48,969 nucleotides of DNA from Bryobacterales bacterium. Lineage in GTDB: Bacteria; Acidobacteriota; Terriglobia; Bryobacterales; Bryobacteraceae. The stretch is from positions 1 to 48,969 of the forward strand of contig PLDF01000171.1 of assembly GCA_003135055.1 (NCBI GenBank), written 5' to 3'. The translations under genes and the position numbers were made by a program. The notes beneath the pieces are model-generated. The model was given only the letters and a program-made list of their open reading frames with translations, was not told the origin of the DNA and did no database searches. Shown piece by piece: positions 16,141-24,648 of the stretch (position 1 is the stretch's first letter; each line of letters opens with the position of its first letter).

Positions 16141-16878
16141 ATGTTGAGGACCGCAAGAATTTCGCGGAATGTCTGCATTTTGGCGGGCGGAATCCTGCTC
16201 GCGCCTCCGGCAGCGGCCCCACAGCAGGCGGCGGCCGGCGAATTTGCGCAGGCCATTCGGCCCATCCTGGCGCAGCATTGCGCGGCCTGCCACAACCCGG
16301 CCAACCCGAAACTCCGCGTCAACTTCCTCAAGGCCGCCACCGCGAAGGATGTGGAGGCCAACCGCGGCCTCTGGCGGGATGTTGCCACCCAGTTGCGCAA
16401 CCGCACCATGCCGCCCGTCGATTCGAAACTCACCGAGGACGACCGCCTCCGGGTCGCTCTCCGGATCGATAAGGACCTCCGCCAGTCTGCCTGCGGCGCC
16501 GGAGAGTTTGCGGGCGCCGTGGCCACCCGGCGGCTCAACCGGCGCGAATACCACAACACGATTCGGGATTTGCTCGGCGTCGATTACAACGTCTCCGAGC
16601 TGTTTCCGGCTGAAGGCACGGGCGGCGCCGGATTCGATACCAATGGCGAGACGCTTTTTGTTCCCCCGCTGCTGATGGAGCGGCATCTCGAAGCGGCCCA
16701 GCAGATTCTCGACCGCGTCATCGTTACCCCGAACCTCTCTAAGGATTTCACCGCCGCCGAGTTGCTGCCGGCCGCGCCGAAGACAACCGGTCCGCGCCAT
16801 CTGCACCTGCTTACCCGCCGGTTTCCAAGGAAAACCGTGGCGCACGCACTTATGCGTGCAGCGTTCACACTCGCGTGA
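16141..16878 (+). pseudogene. DUF1587 / planctomycete-type cytochrome protein, 3'-truncated
   Basis: N-terminal signal (MLRTARISRNVCILAGGILL), a c-type heme site CAACH in IRPILAQHCAACHNPANPK, then DUF1587: [63 protein letters not shown]. Full members continue with DUF1592/DUF1588/DUF1585 and reach roughly 700-900 aa. Here the frame runs at 16837 into a three-armed palindromic element and ends with [11 protein letters not shown] encoded by the element. About two thirds of the protein is missing, so function is doubtful. Confidence 0.75.
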
Positions 16879-16882
16879 ACGC
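16837..16882 (+). repeat. Three-armed palindromic element, copy 3 (right arm missing)
   Basis: GTGGCGC left arm, GCACGCA-CTTA-TGCGTGC, then GCGTTCAC-actcgc-GTGAACGC, followed by TTTTTT instead of the right outer arm. It interrupts the DUF1587 frame and ends only 21 bp before the esterase start. The second hairpin plus T6 could act as a transcription terminator for the truncated gene. Confidence 0.8.
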
Positions 16883-16903
16883 TTTTTTAAGGAGTTATTC
16901 GAA

Positions 16904-17962
16904 ATGAAAAACGCGACAACCTACGCCATAAGTCTGGCAGTCTTGGCAACGGCAGTGTTAGCTCTAGCTCAGACCCCGCCCCCTCAATCGTCTGCCCAAC
17001 CTCCGGCGCAGCCAGCCGGAAGAGGCGCCACCCCGCCGCCCATGCCTCCAGGCCCGAACCCGAACTCGCAATACCGCCTGGGACCCGACTCGATGCCCCA
17101 GGAAGGCGTTCCGAAGGGTGAGATCCGCGGACCTTTCACGCTGCCGTGCAATGTCTATCCCGGCACTCAGCACACTTACTGGGTATACGTTCCGGCGCAG
17201 TACGATCCGGCGGTTCCAGTAGCCCTGATGATCTATCAGGATGGGCAGGCTTTCAAAGACGAAAACGGCGATCTCCGCGCACAGAACGTGATGGATAACC
17301 TGATCTACCGGCGCGAGATTCCAGTGATGATCGGAGTGTTCATCAATCCGGGGCGTACGCCGGAGCAGGTTGAGCCCTCGCCGCAAACCGGTTGGGGCGA
17401 TGGGACCACGAACCGAGGCATCGAATACAACACGCCCGACGATAAGTACGCCCGCATAATCACCGAGGAGCTGATGCCGGCTCTCTATAAGGATTACAAC
17501 ATTTCGAAAGACCCGGAGATGCACGGAATCGGCGGATCGAGCTCCGGCGCCATCGCCGCTTTCATGGTTGCCTGGGAGCGTCCCAACGATTTCCGCAAAG
17601 TGTTGAGCAACGTAGGCAGCTTCGTGGACATCCACGGCGGCTACGTATATCCCGAACGCGTGCTGGCCAGCGAGAAGAAGCCAATCCGGGTATTCCTGTG
17701 CGACGGCCGCAACGATAATCGTGGCATCGGGCGCGGCGGCTACAACGAAAAGCGAGACTGGTTCTACCAGAATGTCCGCCTGATGAAGGCCCTCACGCAG
17801 AAGGGTTACGAGGTGAACTACGCATGGGGCCTGAATCTGCACGGTCAGAAATACGGCGGAGCCATCATGCCGGACATGATGCGCTGGCTGTGGCGCGACG
17901 GCCCGGTCTCTACCGATCCGAACGACATGGTGGAGCGGTCTTTCCGCCAACCGAAGAAGTAG
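16904..17962 (+). CDS. Secreted esterase of the enterochelin-esterase (esterase D) family
   Basis: 352 aa. Signal peptide [23 protein letters not shown], then a Pro-rich linker. Alpha/beta-hydrolase core: [26 protein letters not shown], nucleophile elbow GGSSSGAIA with Ser213, acid side in FLCDGRNDN and catalytic His in [10 protein letters not shown]. Members cleave ester bonds in siderophores, xylan side chains or other acyl esters; the substrate here is unknown. The ATG at 16904 has AAGGAG 9 nt upstream. The gene begins immediately after palindromic copy 3, so its original promoter region may have been replaced. A strong hairpin overlaps its stop. Confidence 0.88.
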   Translation: MKNATTYAISLAVLATAVLALAQTPPPQSSAQPPAQPAGRGATPPPMPPGPNPNSQYRLGPDSMPQEGVPKGEIRGPFTLPCNVYPGTQHTYWVYVPAQYDPAVPVALMIYQDGQAFKDENGDLRAQNVMDNLIYRREIPVMIGVFINPGRTPEQVEPSPQTGWGDGTTNRGIEYNTPDDKYARIITEELMPALYKDYNISKDPEMHGIGGSSSGAIAAFMVAWERPNDFRKVLSNVGSFVDIHGGYVYPERVLASEKKPIRVFLCDGRNDNRGIGRGGYNEKRDWFYQNVRLMKALTQKGYEVNYAWGLNLHGQKYGGAIMPDMMRWLWRDGPVSTDPNDMVERSFRQPKK

Positions 17963-17983
17963 GACAGGCCTCCCGGCCTGTCC
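17962..17983 (+). terminator. Hairpin at the esterase stop codon
   Basis: GGACAGGCC-tccc-GGCCTGTCC, a perfect 9-bp stem that starts inside the TAG stop. The following ATCTT is a weak T tract, so it is a probable rather than certain intrinsic terminator. Confidence 0.5.
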
Positions 17984-18009
17984 ATCTTAGCCTCGCCGCA
18001 GAGGCCTGG

Positions 18010-18535
18010 GTAGTGGCGCAGTCGTAGGCGCCGTCCCAGCCCCCTGTTCCCCTGCGCCCTTGACGCCGCGACCAGTTTGATATTCGGATTCCACAACTCG
18101 CCTCGCGGCGGTACAACGAATTGGGCGGCCAGATGGAGGCTGGTAACGCCGGGATAGAAAGTCGCGGCCCCGCCGAGCGGCTGGGCGCCGGGGGTCCGAG
18201 GGCAGATCCGGTTGGCGGCGAGGAAGGGCCGGCGTTGCAGTCAAAGATCCACGGACATGGCCGCCGTGTTAGGGCGCTCTATAAGGCTCTGGTACATTTC
18301 GATTTCAAGGCGCACCGGATCGGCCCCGCCAGCGACCTGCAACGGTGTGCTGTTGGGACCGTGAATGCCGTGGAAATTTGGGATCTGATAATGCGCGGGA
18401 TTCAGAGCAACATCGGGAATTCCGGCGCCGGTGGCGGCGTTAATCACGCGCACTTCAACGTTGAGCGGCGAGGGCGAGCGCAGCATGTGAATAGGATCGT
18501 CAGGCCGCCCGGGAAGGGTTACTGGAACTGAGGGG
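18010..18535 (-). pseudogene. Decayed tandem copy of the carboxypeptidase-regulatory-domain gene
   Basis: The piece 18241-18486 begins with the equivalent of the intact gene's N-terminus (VEVRVINAATGAGIPDVAL versus VEVRVVNASTGAGIPGVPL) and keeps LQVAGGADPVRLEIEMYQS. The rest, in another frame, matches LTATP...YPGVTSFQLAAQFVVPPGGEL of the intact gene. Even the upstream 50 bp (18487-18535) repeat 20181-20232. Large internal deletions and frameshifts make it non-functional. Confidence 0.75.
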
Positions 18536-18550
18536 AGCTATGCACATGTC

Positions 18551-18591
18551 GCGTTCACACGAGAACGCTGCACGCAGGAGTGCGGCGCCAC
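18551..18591 (-). repeat. Three-armed palindromic element, copy 4 (partial, inverted)
   Basis: Read on the minus strand: GTGGCGCCGCACTCCTGCGT, then GCAGCGTT-ctcgtgt-GAACGC. The first arm and both hairpins are recognisable but decayed. It sits exactly between the intact carboxypeptidase-regulatory gene and its dead copy. Confidence 0.7.
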
Positions 18592-18605
18592 ATACTAGCC
18601 ACGTA

Positions 18606-20180
18606 TTATTTGATCAGGTGGAGATCGGCAAGGGTGGCTTCATTGGAGCGAACGGTTATGCGGACAGATTGGTTGATCAGGTTCTGGTCGAACTCTACAG
18701 CGAGCGGGCCCGCGCTGAAGTCGTTGAGTCGTGGTCCCGCTGGGTTGCCGGCGGCTACCGCGAGACCGTAGTATTCTCCGGGACGAACGGCGGTGATTTC
18801 GAATCGGCCGTTCTGGCCGCAACTGGTTCGGCGGATGAAGCCGTCGCGGTGGAGCGCAGGGTCCTGGGGAATCAACACAACCTGGCCGGCGGCGCAGCCT
18901 TCTACAGCGCCGCGAACGGTTCCTCCGTTCAGCTTGTAAGTCACCGTTAGCGGCAGATCGCCGGGCAGAATTTCCACGTTGGATCCGGCCGCATCGCGTG
19001 CGCCGAACCGAATCGAGTCGAGATAATACGGCGCTGGCGGCGGGGAGGGAAGAATCTGGTATGGTCCCGGATAAAGATTCTTGATGGTGAAACCGGCTTC
19101 TCCGTCCGCGGCGCCTTCGAAGAAGCCGATTCCCGGAAGCGCCGAGTCAAAGCCTGAGAACATGTCGGCGGATCTCACCGTGATCCCTGGCAGCTTAGGA
19201 GCCGTCGCGCCCTCGGGAGCTTCCATGACAATCGTTCCCTGAATCGAAAACGGCGGAATGAGCCGCAGTTCGACGTTTTCCAGGTCGTGGCCTTTGGCCT
19301 GTACCCATTGGGCGGCCCTTAGTTTTACGCCGTCCTTGTCCGCCGTGGCTGACAAGCGGCATTCGCCATCGACTACCGACGCAAAGTCGAATGTGCCGTC
19401 ACTCCTCGAGTCTTGATGAAGGCTCGGGCGCGCGTGTCCATCCACGGTCACTGAGACCTTGGGCACGGGATTGCCGCTTGCATCGAGAACCACCCCGCGA
19501 ACACGGCGCACTGGAACCGCGACCAGTTTGATATCCAGATTCCGGAGCTCGCCGCCCGGCGGTACAACGAATTGGGCGGCAAGCTGGAAGCTGGTAACGC
19601 CGGGATAGAATGTCTCGGTCCAGCCGAGCGGCTGGGCGCCGGGCGAGTCCGTGGGCGGGTCCGGTTGCGGCCAGGAAGGAGGCGGCGTTGCAGTCAGTAT
19701 CCATGGACCCGGCCGCCGTGTTACGGCGCTGTATTCTCCCTTTTCGTCGGCCTTGAACCCGAGGCCCATCCCGCCGCCCGGCATTATCTCCTGCAAACCG
19801 AGGCTGGCGTTTGGGACTGGCTTTCCAGCGGCATCCAGCACCCGGCCGGAGATCTTGCCGCTCTGATACATCTCGATTTCAAGGCGGAGCGGATCGGCCC
19901 CGCCAGCGACCTGCAACGTTACCGTCGGGGGATCGTGAACGGGCCAGAATTTGCCCGCCTCATAAAGGACGGTGTAAGAGCCCTCTTTAGCGGCCTCTAT
20001 GCTAAAACGGCCGTTGGCGTCGGTGGCGCCGGAGTAGACGAACTGCCCGGACTGAAGGAACTTCAGGGGGACGCCGGGGATTCCGGCGCCGGTGGAGGCG
20101 TTGACCACGCGCACTTCGACGGGTTGATCGGCGAGGGCGGCAGCGGCCAGAATCCAGACGGCGAGGATCATGCGCAGCAT
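18606..20180 (-). CDS. Secreted protein with repeated carboxypeptidase-regulatory-like domains
   Basis: 524 aa. Signal peptide MLRMILAVWILAAAALA followed by several immunoglobulin-like beta-sandwich units of the CarboxypepD_reg type: VEVRVVNASTGAGIPGVPLKF...GATDANGRFSIEAAKEGSYTV (about 20-90), ISGRVLDAAGKPVPNASLGL (about 110-160), VRGVVLDASGNPVPKVSVTVDG (about 230-275), and two weaker ones to the C-terminus. No enzymatic motif. Probably a cell-surface or periplasmic binding protein; function unknown. Downstream lie palindromic copy 4 and a decayed duplicate of this gene, so the locus once held two tandem paralogs. Confidence 0.75.
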   Translation of the reverse strand: MLRMILAVWILAAAALADQPVEVRVVNASTGAGIPGVPLKFLQSGQFVYSGATDANGRFSIEAAKEGSYTVLYEAGKFWPVHDPPTVTLQVAGGADPLRLEIEMYQSGKISGRVLDAAGKPVPNASLGLQEIMPGGGMGLGFKADEKGEYSAVTRRPGPWILTATPPPSWPQPDPPTDSPGAQPLGWTETFYPGVTSFQLAAQFVVPPGGELRNLDIKLVAVPVRRVRGVVLDASGNPVPKVSVTVDGHARPSLHQDSRSDGTFDFASVVDGECRLSATADKDGVKLRAAQWVQAKGHDLENVELRLIPPFSIQGTIVMEAPEGATAPKLPGITVRSADMFSGFDSALPGIGFFEGAADGEAGFTIKNLYPGPYQILPSPPPAPYYLDSIRFGARDAAGSNVEILPGDLPLTVTYKLNGGTVRGAVEGCAAGQVVLIPQDPALHRDGFIRRTSCGQNGRFEITAVRPGEYYGLAVAAGNPAGPRLNDFSAGPLAVEFDQNLINQSVRITVRSNEATLADLHLIK

Positions 20181-20543
20181 GTGAATAGAATACGTCAGGC
20201 CGCAGGGGAAGGGTTACTGGAACTGAGCCGGATAGGCGCCCGGTAGCGGCGGCCCGGATATCTATTCTCAACTCGCGCGGCGTTTTCATCGGGCGAAGAG
20301 CGGCTCCAGCTCAGCCAAGCCAGGGACCCGCGCGAACCGGGGGGTCCGCCCCGCAATTTGCCGGAATTTCCACCCTTGAAAGGTAAATGGCGGGGATTGG
20401 CCCGCTCCGCTACCCGGCTGCCGGGACCACATATACCCTGCGGAGGGTAGTCACGAATCCCAGCGGTTCCGCGCCCTAGACAAGTGCGAGCCAACAAAAA
20501 AGCGAAAGCGACTCAGGGTTCGCAAATAAGGAGAAACTTAAAA
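20181..20543. other. Intergenic region between divergent genes
   Basis: Upstream of both the minus-strand regulatory-domain protein and the plus-strand small secreted protein. The first 50 bp are the duplicated leader also seen at 18487-18535. No convincing gene or promoter pair can be named; short frames here look random. Confidence 0.5.
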
Positions 20544-20870
20544 ATGACGACGAAATCGCTGCTTCTCATCGGAACCCTGGCTCTGGCTAGCATCGCGAGC
20601 GCTAAAACCTACGACCTCACCCTTTCCGCACCGGCGAATGCCGGCAGCGTCCAGATGGCCGCCGGCGCGTACTCCATAAAGGTTCTGGGCGGCTTCGCCT
20701 TCTTCACCAACGTGGATACCGGCAAGAAGTTCATCGCCGCCGTGAAATCGGAAGACTCGGGCAAGAAGTTCGCTACAACTGCCGTGGACACCAACTCCAA
20801 GGGCGGCGAAGATCAGATTACGGCCATCGAGCTCGGTGGTTCCAGCACGAAGCTTGAATTGGGCGAGTAA
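20544..20870 (+). CDS. Small secreted protein, 108 aa
   Basis: MTTKSLLLIGTLALASIASA is a clean signal peptide. The mature ~88 residues are beta-rich and polar: KTYDLTLSAPANAGSVQMAAGAYSIKV, TGKKFIAAVKSEDSGKKFATTAVD, then QITAIELGGSSTKLELGE. No Cys. AGAYSIKVxG...F plus a final xxLxLGE is a pattern I associate with small exported proteins of Acidobacteria, without known role. The start is supported by AAGGAG 8 nt upstream of ATG 20544. Monocistronic. Confidence 0.75.
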   Translation: MTTKSLLLIGTLALASIASAKTYDLTLSAPANAGSVQMAAGAYSIKVLGGFAFFTNVDTGKKFIAAVKSEDSGKKFATTAVDTNSKGGEDQITAIELGGSSTKLELGE

Positions 20871-21150
20871 TTTTTGGCGAATGCGGCCACGATTTTGGCG
20901 AAGGTGAACCCCTGGGTTGAACAATGCCCCGCGCAGGCGCTCGCCATCGACCAAGTCCGTGACCATGCAGGCGGGGCAAGCCATGGGGCATGCCCCACGC
21001 CACCTCCAATCAGCCGCGCCGCGCTAATTCCGGCCTGGTTCGCCCGTCCCTCATGTAATCCGGATCCCGCTCAGGTAAAATAGGAATGAACTCCACCCCA
21101 CTATTTTGCGTCTAAGCAGGTGATAGGAACAGCATGAGAGGACCGGCTTT

Positions 21151-22578
21151 GTGAAGGTTAAGTGGAAGATTATCATTACTCTAGGCGCCTTATTGGTAGC
21201 CGGAATCGGCGTATACGCCAGCACCGTATACAGTAAAAAGGGCCTGGTCACGGTGCAGACCGGCCAGGTGGTCCGCCAGGATCTCACCAGCCTGGTCACC
21301 GCATCCGGCGAAATTAAGCCGAAAAACTACATCAATATCGGCGCCAACGCTCAAGGCGACATCACCGAGCTTTTGGTGAAGGAGGGCGATCGCGTCAGCA
21401 AGGGACAACTGCTGGCCAAGATCGAGGATATCCAGCCCGCCGCCGACGTGGAAGCGCAACGGGCGACGCTCACATCCGCGGAAGCCCAATCGGCCGCCTC
21501 CGAAGCCGGCGTGACAGCCGCGGACGACAACATTCGCACCATGCAGGCAGCGCTGGACCACGACAAAGCGGATCTGGATCGCATGAAAGCCGACTACCAG
21601 CGGGCCGAACAGCTCTATAACGAAAAGTTGGGCGCCAAGCAGGATTTCGAGATGAAGAAGTACGTCTACGATGCCCAAGTGGCCGCTCTGGCGGAATCGC
21701 AGTCCCGTCTGGTTCAGTCGCGGGCGCAGCGCGAGCAGACCGTGGCCCAGCTTTCCTCCGCTCAAAGGCAGATCGCGCAGGCCAAGGCGGTGCTGGTGCG
21801 CTACGACGATATTTTGCGCAAGCACAACGCCTACGCCCCTATCAACGGCGTGGTGACCAACCTGCCCGTGCGCATGGGCGAATCGGTGGTGCCCGGCATA
21901 CAGAATTCCGAAGGCAGCACCATCATGACCATCGCCGATATGTCGGTGATCACCGCCGAGGTGAAAGTGGATGAGACCGATATCGTGAACATCCATCTGG
22001 GCCAGGTGGGCGACATCACCATCGACGCCATTCCCAACAAGACCTTCAAGGGACACGTCACCGAAATCGGCAATACGGCCATTCTGCGCTCCACCGGCGT
22101 CGCGGCATCGCAGAGCGCTATCTCCAGCCAGGAAGCCAAGGATTTCAAGGTGGTGATCGCCATGGATAACCCGCCGGACGAAGTCCGCCCGGGCCTCTCC
22201 TGTACCGCCAAGATCACTACCGCCGTGCGCCCGAACGCGCTCACCATTCCGATTCAGGCTCTCACTGTGCGCCAGAAGGGCGACCTGGAGCCGCAACCCG
22301 CGCCCGGCGCGGCCCCGAAGACGGTGGTAAAGCTGACTCCGGCCCAGGAAAAGGTCCGCAAGGAAGAAGTGCAGGGCGTCTTCGTGGTTGAGAATAACAA
22401 GGCCGTGTTCCACAAGGTGGAAACCGGCATCACCGGCTCCACCGATATCGAAGTGCTCAGCGGCCTGAAGGAGAGCGACCAGATTGTCACCGGTACTTAT
22501 CAGGTGATTCGCACCATCCGCAACCAAGCCGACGTCAAGATCGATAACAAGCCGCCGGTGGTGACCCCCACGACTTAG
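21151..22578 (+). CDS. Periplasmic adaptor (membrane fusion) protein, MacA/HlyD type
   Basis: 475 aa. One N-terminal membrane anchor (IIITLGALLVAGIGVYAS), a lipoyl half (GEIKPKNYINIGANAQGDITELLVKEGDRVSKGQLLAKIED), a long coiled coil (about 90-225: EAQRATLTSAEAQ ... QREQTVAQLSSAQRQIAQAKAVL), the second lipoyl half (YAPINGVVTNLPVRMGESVVPG), and a beta-barrel and membrane-proximal domain. It would link an inner-membrane ABC permease to an outer-membrane channel. Followed 44 nt later by the ATPase gene, so it belongs to a MacAB-type tripartite exporter, but no permease is encoded here. Starts with GTG at 21151. Confidence 0.9.
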   Translation: MKVKWKIIITLGALLVAGIGVYASTVYSKKGLVTVQTGQVVRQDLTSLVTASGEIKPKNYINIGANAQGDITELLVKEGDRVSKGQLLAKIEDIQPAADVEAQRATLTSAEAQSAASEAGVTAADDNIRTMQAALDHDKADLDRMKADYQRAEQLYNEKLGAKQDFEMKKYVYDAQVAALAESQSRLVQSRAQREQTVAQLSSAQRQIAQAKAVLVRYDDILRKHNAYAPINGVVTNLPVRMGESVVPGIQNSEGSTIMTIADMSVITAEVKVDETDIVNIHLGQVGDITIDAIPNKTFKGHVTEIGNTAILRSTGVAASQSAISSQEAKDFKVVIAMDNPPDEVRPGLSCTAKITTAVRPNALTIPIQALTVRQKGDLEPQPAPGAAPKTVVKLTPAQEKVRKEEVQGVFVVENNKAVFHKVETGITGSTDIEVLSGLKESDQIVTGTYQVIRTIRNQADVKIDNKPPVVTPTT

Positions 22579-22622
22579 CGGCATATTGATTAACAGCTTG
22601 AATAACAGCGAGAAACCATTTC

Positions 22623-23378
22623 ATGGCGACAGCGGTGGCAGAACGGGAACTGCTTGAGCGCGGCGAGCGCCTCAAGCGCGAAGGCGTAGTGATTCGCACT
22701 TATGACATCTGGAAAACCTATGTCATGGGCGACCAGGAGATCCACGCCGTTTCGGGTGTGGATCTTGAGATCAAGCGCGGCGAATATGTGGCCATCATGG
22801 GCCCTTCCGGCTCCGGCAAGTCGACGCTGATGAATCTGGTCGGCTGCCTGGATACGCCCAGCAAGGGCCAGTATTACATCAACGGCAATCTGGTGAGCGA
22901 GCTGAGCGACGACGAGCTGGCCCGCATACGCAACAAGGAAATCGGTTTCGTTTTCCAGACCTTCAACCTGCTGCCGCGCGCCAGCTCGCTGCACAACGTG
23001 GAATTGCCGCTGATCTACGCCGGCATCTCATCCAAGACGCGCATTGAGATGGCCAAGACCGCCATGCGCCAGGTGGATCTGGAAAACCGCATGGACCACA
23101 AGCCCAACGAGCTTTCCGGCGGGCAGCGCCAGCGCGTGGCCATCGCGCGGGCTCTGGTCAACAACCCGTCCATCCTGCTGGCCGACGAGCCCACCGGCAA
23201 CCTGGACTCCGTCACCGGCAACGAGATCATGGCATTGTTCGATAAGCTCCACCAGAAGGGAAACACGATCGTGCTTGTGACTCACGAACACGATGTCGCG
23301 TTGTATGCCCATCGCGTGGTGACGATCCGCGACGGGAAGGTGGAGAAGGACGAGAAGACCGCGCGGGCCGGGCAGTAG
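22623..23378 (+). CDS. ABC transporter ATP-binding protein (MacB/LolD class)
   Basis: 251 aa. Walker [11 protein letters not shown]-loop [26 protein letters not shown] (the MacB/LolD-type signature), ABC signature [16 protein letters not shown], Walker [14 protein letters not shown] and H-loop VTHEHD. It hydrolyses ATP to drive a FtsX-type permease. The protein ends after the nucleotide-binding domain, so unlike true MacB it has no fused membrane domain, and no separate permease follows: the next gene converges from the other strand. The permease must be elsewhere or lost. Confidence 0.92.
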   Translation: MATAVAERELLERGERLKREGVVIRTYDIWKTYVMGDQEIHAVSGVDLEIKRGEYVAIMGPSGSGKSTLMNLVGCLDTPSKGQYYINGNLVSELSDDELARIRNKEIGFVFQTFNLLPRASSLHNVELPLIYAGISSKTRIEMAKTAMRQVDLENRMDHKPNELSGGQRQRVAIARALVNNPSILLADEPTGNLDSVTGNEIMALFDKLHQKGNTIVLVTHEHDVALYAHRVVTIRDGKVEKDEKTARAGQ

Positions 23379-23425
23379 TTACAGCCGGCGGGCCTCGAGC
23401 ACTGGAACGGCTCGCGAACCTGAAC

Positions 23426-24181
23426 TTACAGCACTTTCGCCATCATTACCAGAAAAAGAGCCTGGTCGTGGCTGATCCCCAACCGGCCCACGACAACCTT
23501 TTGGCCTTCTTTGATGTCAAGATCGGTTTGGATTCCCAAGTTCTGATAGCTGATTTGGTCCCCGCCGCCTCCCTTTTCCACTGGCACCTGGTACGAGGAA
23601 TTCATCTTGTCGATCCGCACGGTGCTGCCGTCGCTCTCGACGCTGATCGAACCGATTCTCAGGGAACTGACGACAGAAACTGGCCGACTCCCGATCTGAA
23701 GCGAACCACCCGAGCTGGTCGTACTGACGGACTGGCCCGTCCGCGTGCGGAAGGTCAATACGTCCAGCAGGCCGTAGCTCTTGAATGGAAACGTGTTCTT
23801 CAGTTGGGTTGCGACGTCGTCCAGCTCTTTCGGAATCGGCGATCCGGCCGGCGTGGCGGCGTCCGTTGCTACCAGCAGGAAGATCGTCATTTCGATGTTC
23901 TTGGGCAGCGCCGAAGGCACATCCAGCTTTTGAATCGCATCTTCAATCGCGCGCATGGCCTCGGGCGAGGCCTCTATCGCCAAAGCATGCATCTCGGCGT
24001 TCTGGTGTACTGAGGCGTCGAACACTTGCAGCAGGTTCATCAACTGGCTGGGGTCCGCATATTTCAGGATGAATAGCCTCTGAACCTGCGGTTTCTTGGG
24101 CGCCGTCTCCCCTTTCTTGGTATCCTGCGCCGCCAGCGATACAGCCGCGGCCAGCGCTAGTGCGATCCACATCCGTTTCAT
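23426..24181 (-). CDS. Exported protein with secretin N-terminal-like domain
   Basis: 251 aa. Signal peptide MKRMWIALALAAAVSLAAQ, then RLFILKYADPSQLMNLLQVFDASVHQNAEMHALAIEASPEAMRAIEDAIQKLDVP, which matches the secretin_N (NolW-like) fold that precedes the pore in type II/IV secretins. No pore-forming secretin domain follows; the C-terminal half is beta-rich (VSVVSSLRIGSISVESDGSTVRI, GIQTDLDIKEGQKVVVGRLGI). It could be a periplasmic ring or adaptor protein. It follows the anti-sigma gene by 2 nt, with GGAGAG before ATG 24181, so it is co-transcribed with the sigma factor genes. Confidence 0.7.
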   Translation of the reverse strand: MKRMWIALALAAAVSLAAQDTKKGETAPKKPQVQRLFILKYADPSQLMNLLQVFDASVHQNAEMHALAIEASPEAMRAIEDAIQKLDVPSALPKNIEMTIFLLVATDAATPAGSPIPKELDDVATQLKNTFPFKSYGLLDVLTFRTRTGQSVSTTSSGGSLQIGSRPVSVVSSLRIGSISVESDGSTVRIDKMNSSYQVPVEKGGGGDQISYQNLGIQTDLDIKEGQKVVVGRLGISHDQALFLVMMAKVL

Positions 24182-24183
24182 CG

Positions 24184-24648
24184 TCACTCTCCTGTAATCC
24201 AATAAATCACAACGTTCGGGTCGTTCGTCACCAGCTTCACTAACATATGCTGGGGCGCAGGCGGACCAACCACGCGGTAGGGCGCAAGCGCCGTATTGTG
24301 GAGCAGGCGCTTTCGCCTGCCAGGCATGCGTCTCACCGGCACGGATTGCAGCACTGGCAGCGGGCTGGCATGCCCGGCCAGATCGAGCGCGCGAGTGGCG
24401 GGCGGAAGCGCCTGCCCCACCGTTGTATGCTTCGGCCAGAATGCCGTCAGCAACATAGCCGCCACCGCGGCCATCGCAAACCCATACGGCCAGACTCCCC
24501 GCCACCACGGCCGCCGCTCCACTGCAAGCTGAGCGAGCACGCGCGCCCGCACCGCCGCGAAATGCGCCTCCGGAATCGCTTCCCGATGCGCTCTCCGCAA
24601 CATTTCCAACGTCTCTTCGAATCCGCTTTCTTCCTGGTCGCGATTCAT
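24184..24648 (-). CDS. Probable membrane anti-sigma factor
   Basis: 154 aa. The cytoplasmic N-terminus (ESGFEETLEMLRRAHREAIPEAHFAAVRARVLAQL) precedes a single membrane span (GFAMAAVAAMLLTAFW) and a periplasmic tail. Its ATG overlaps the ECF sigma stop (ATGA), the standard sigma/anti-sigma arrangement; no zinc-finger (HxxxCxxC) is present. The periplasmic tail contains a 123-bp segment bounded by inverted 24-bp repeats (24298-24321, 24397-24420) encoding VGQALPPATRALD...GRRKRLLHN, which looks like an in-frame repeat insertion. Assignment as anti-sigma rests on position and topology. Confidence 0.65.
   Translation of the reverse strand: MNRDQEESGFEETLEMLRRAHREAIPEAHFAAVRARVLAQLAVERRPWWRGVWPYGFAMAAVAAMLLTAFWPKHTTVGQALPPATRALDLAGHASPLPVLQSVPVRRMPGRRKRLLHNTALAPYRVVGPPAPQHMLVKLVTNDPNVVIYWITGE
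24298..24420. repeat. Inverted-repeat element inserted in frame in the anti-sigma gene
   Basis: The ends are GTGGAGCAGGCGCTTTCGCC+TGCC (24298-24321) and the inverse of GTGGGGCAGGCGCTTCCGCC+CGCC (24397-24420), 21 of 24 positions alike. Total 123 bp, a multiple of three, so the host frame is kept. Each end is itself hairpin-prone (GCAGGCG...CGCCTGC). It looks like a small non-autonomous element or two REP units. Confidence 0.6.
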
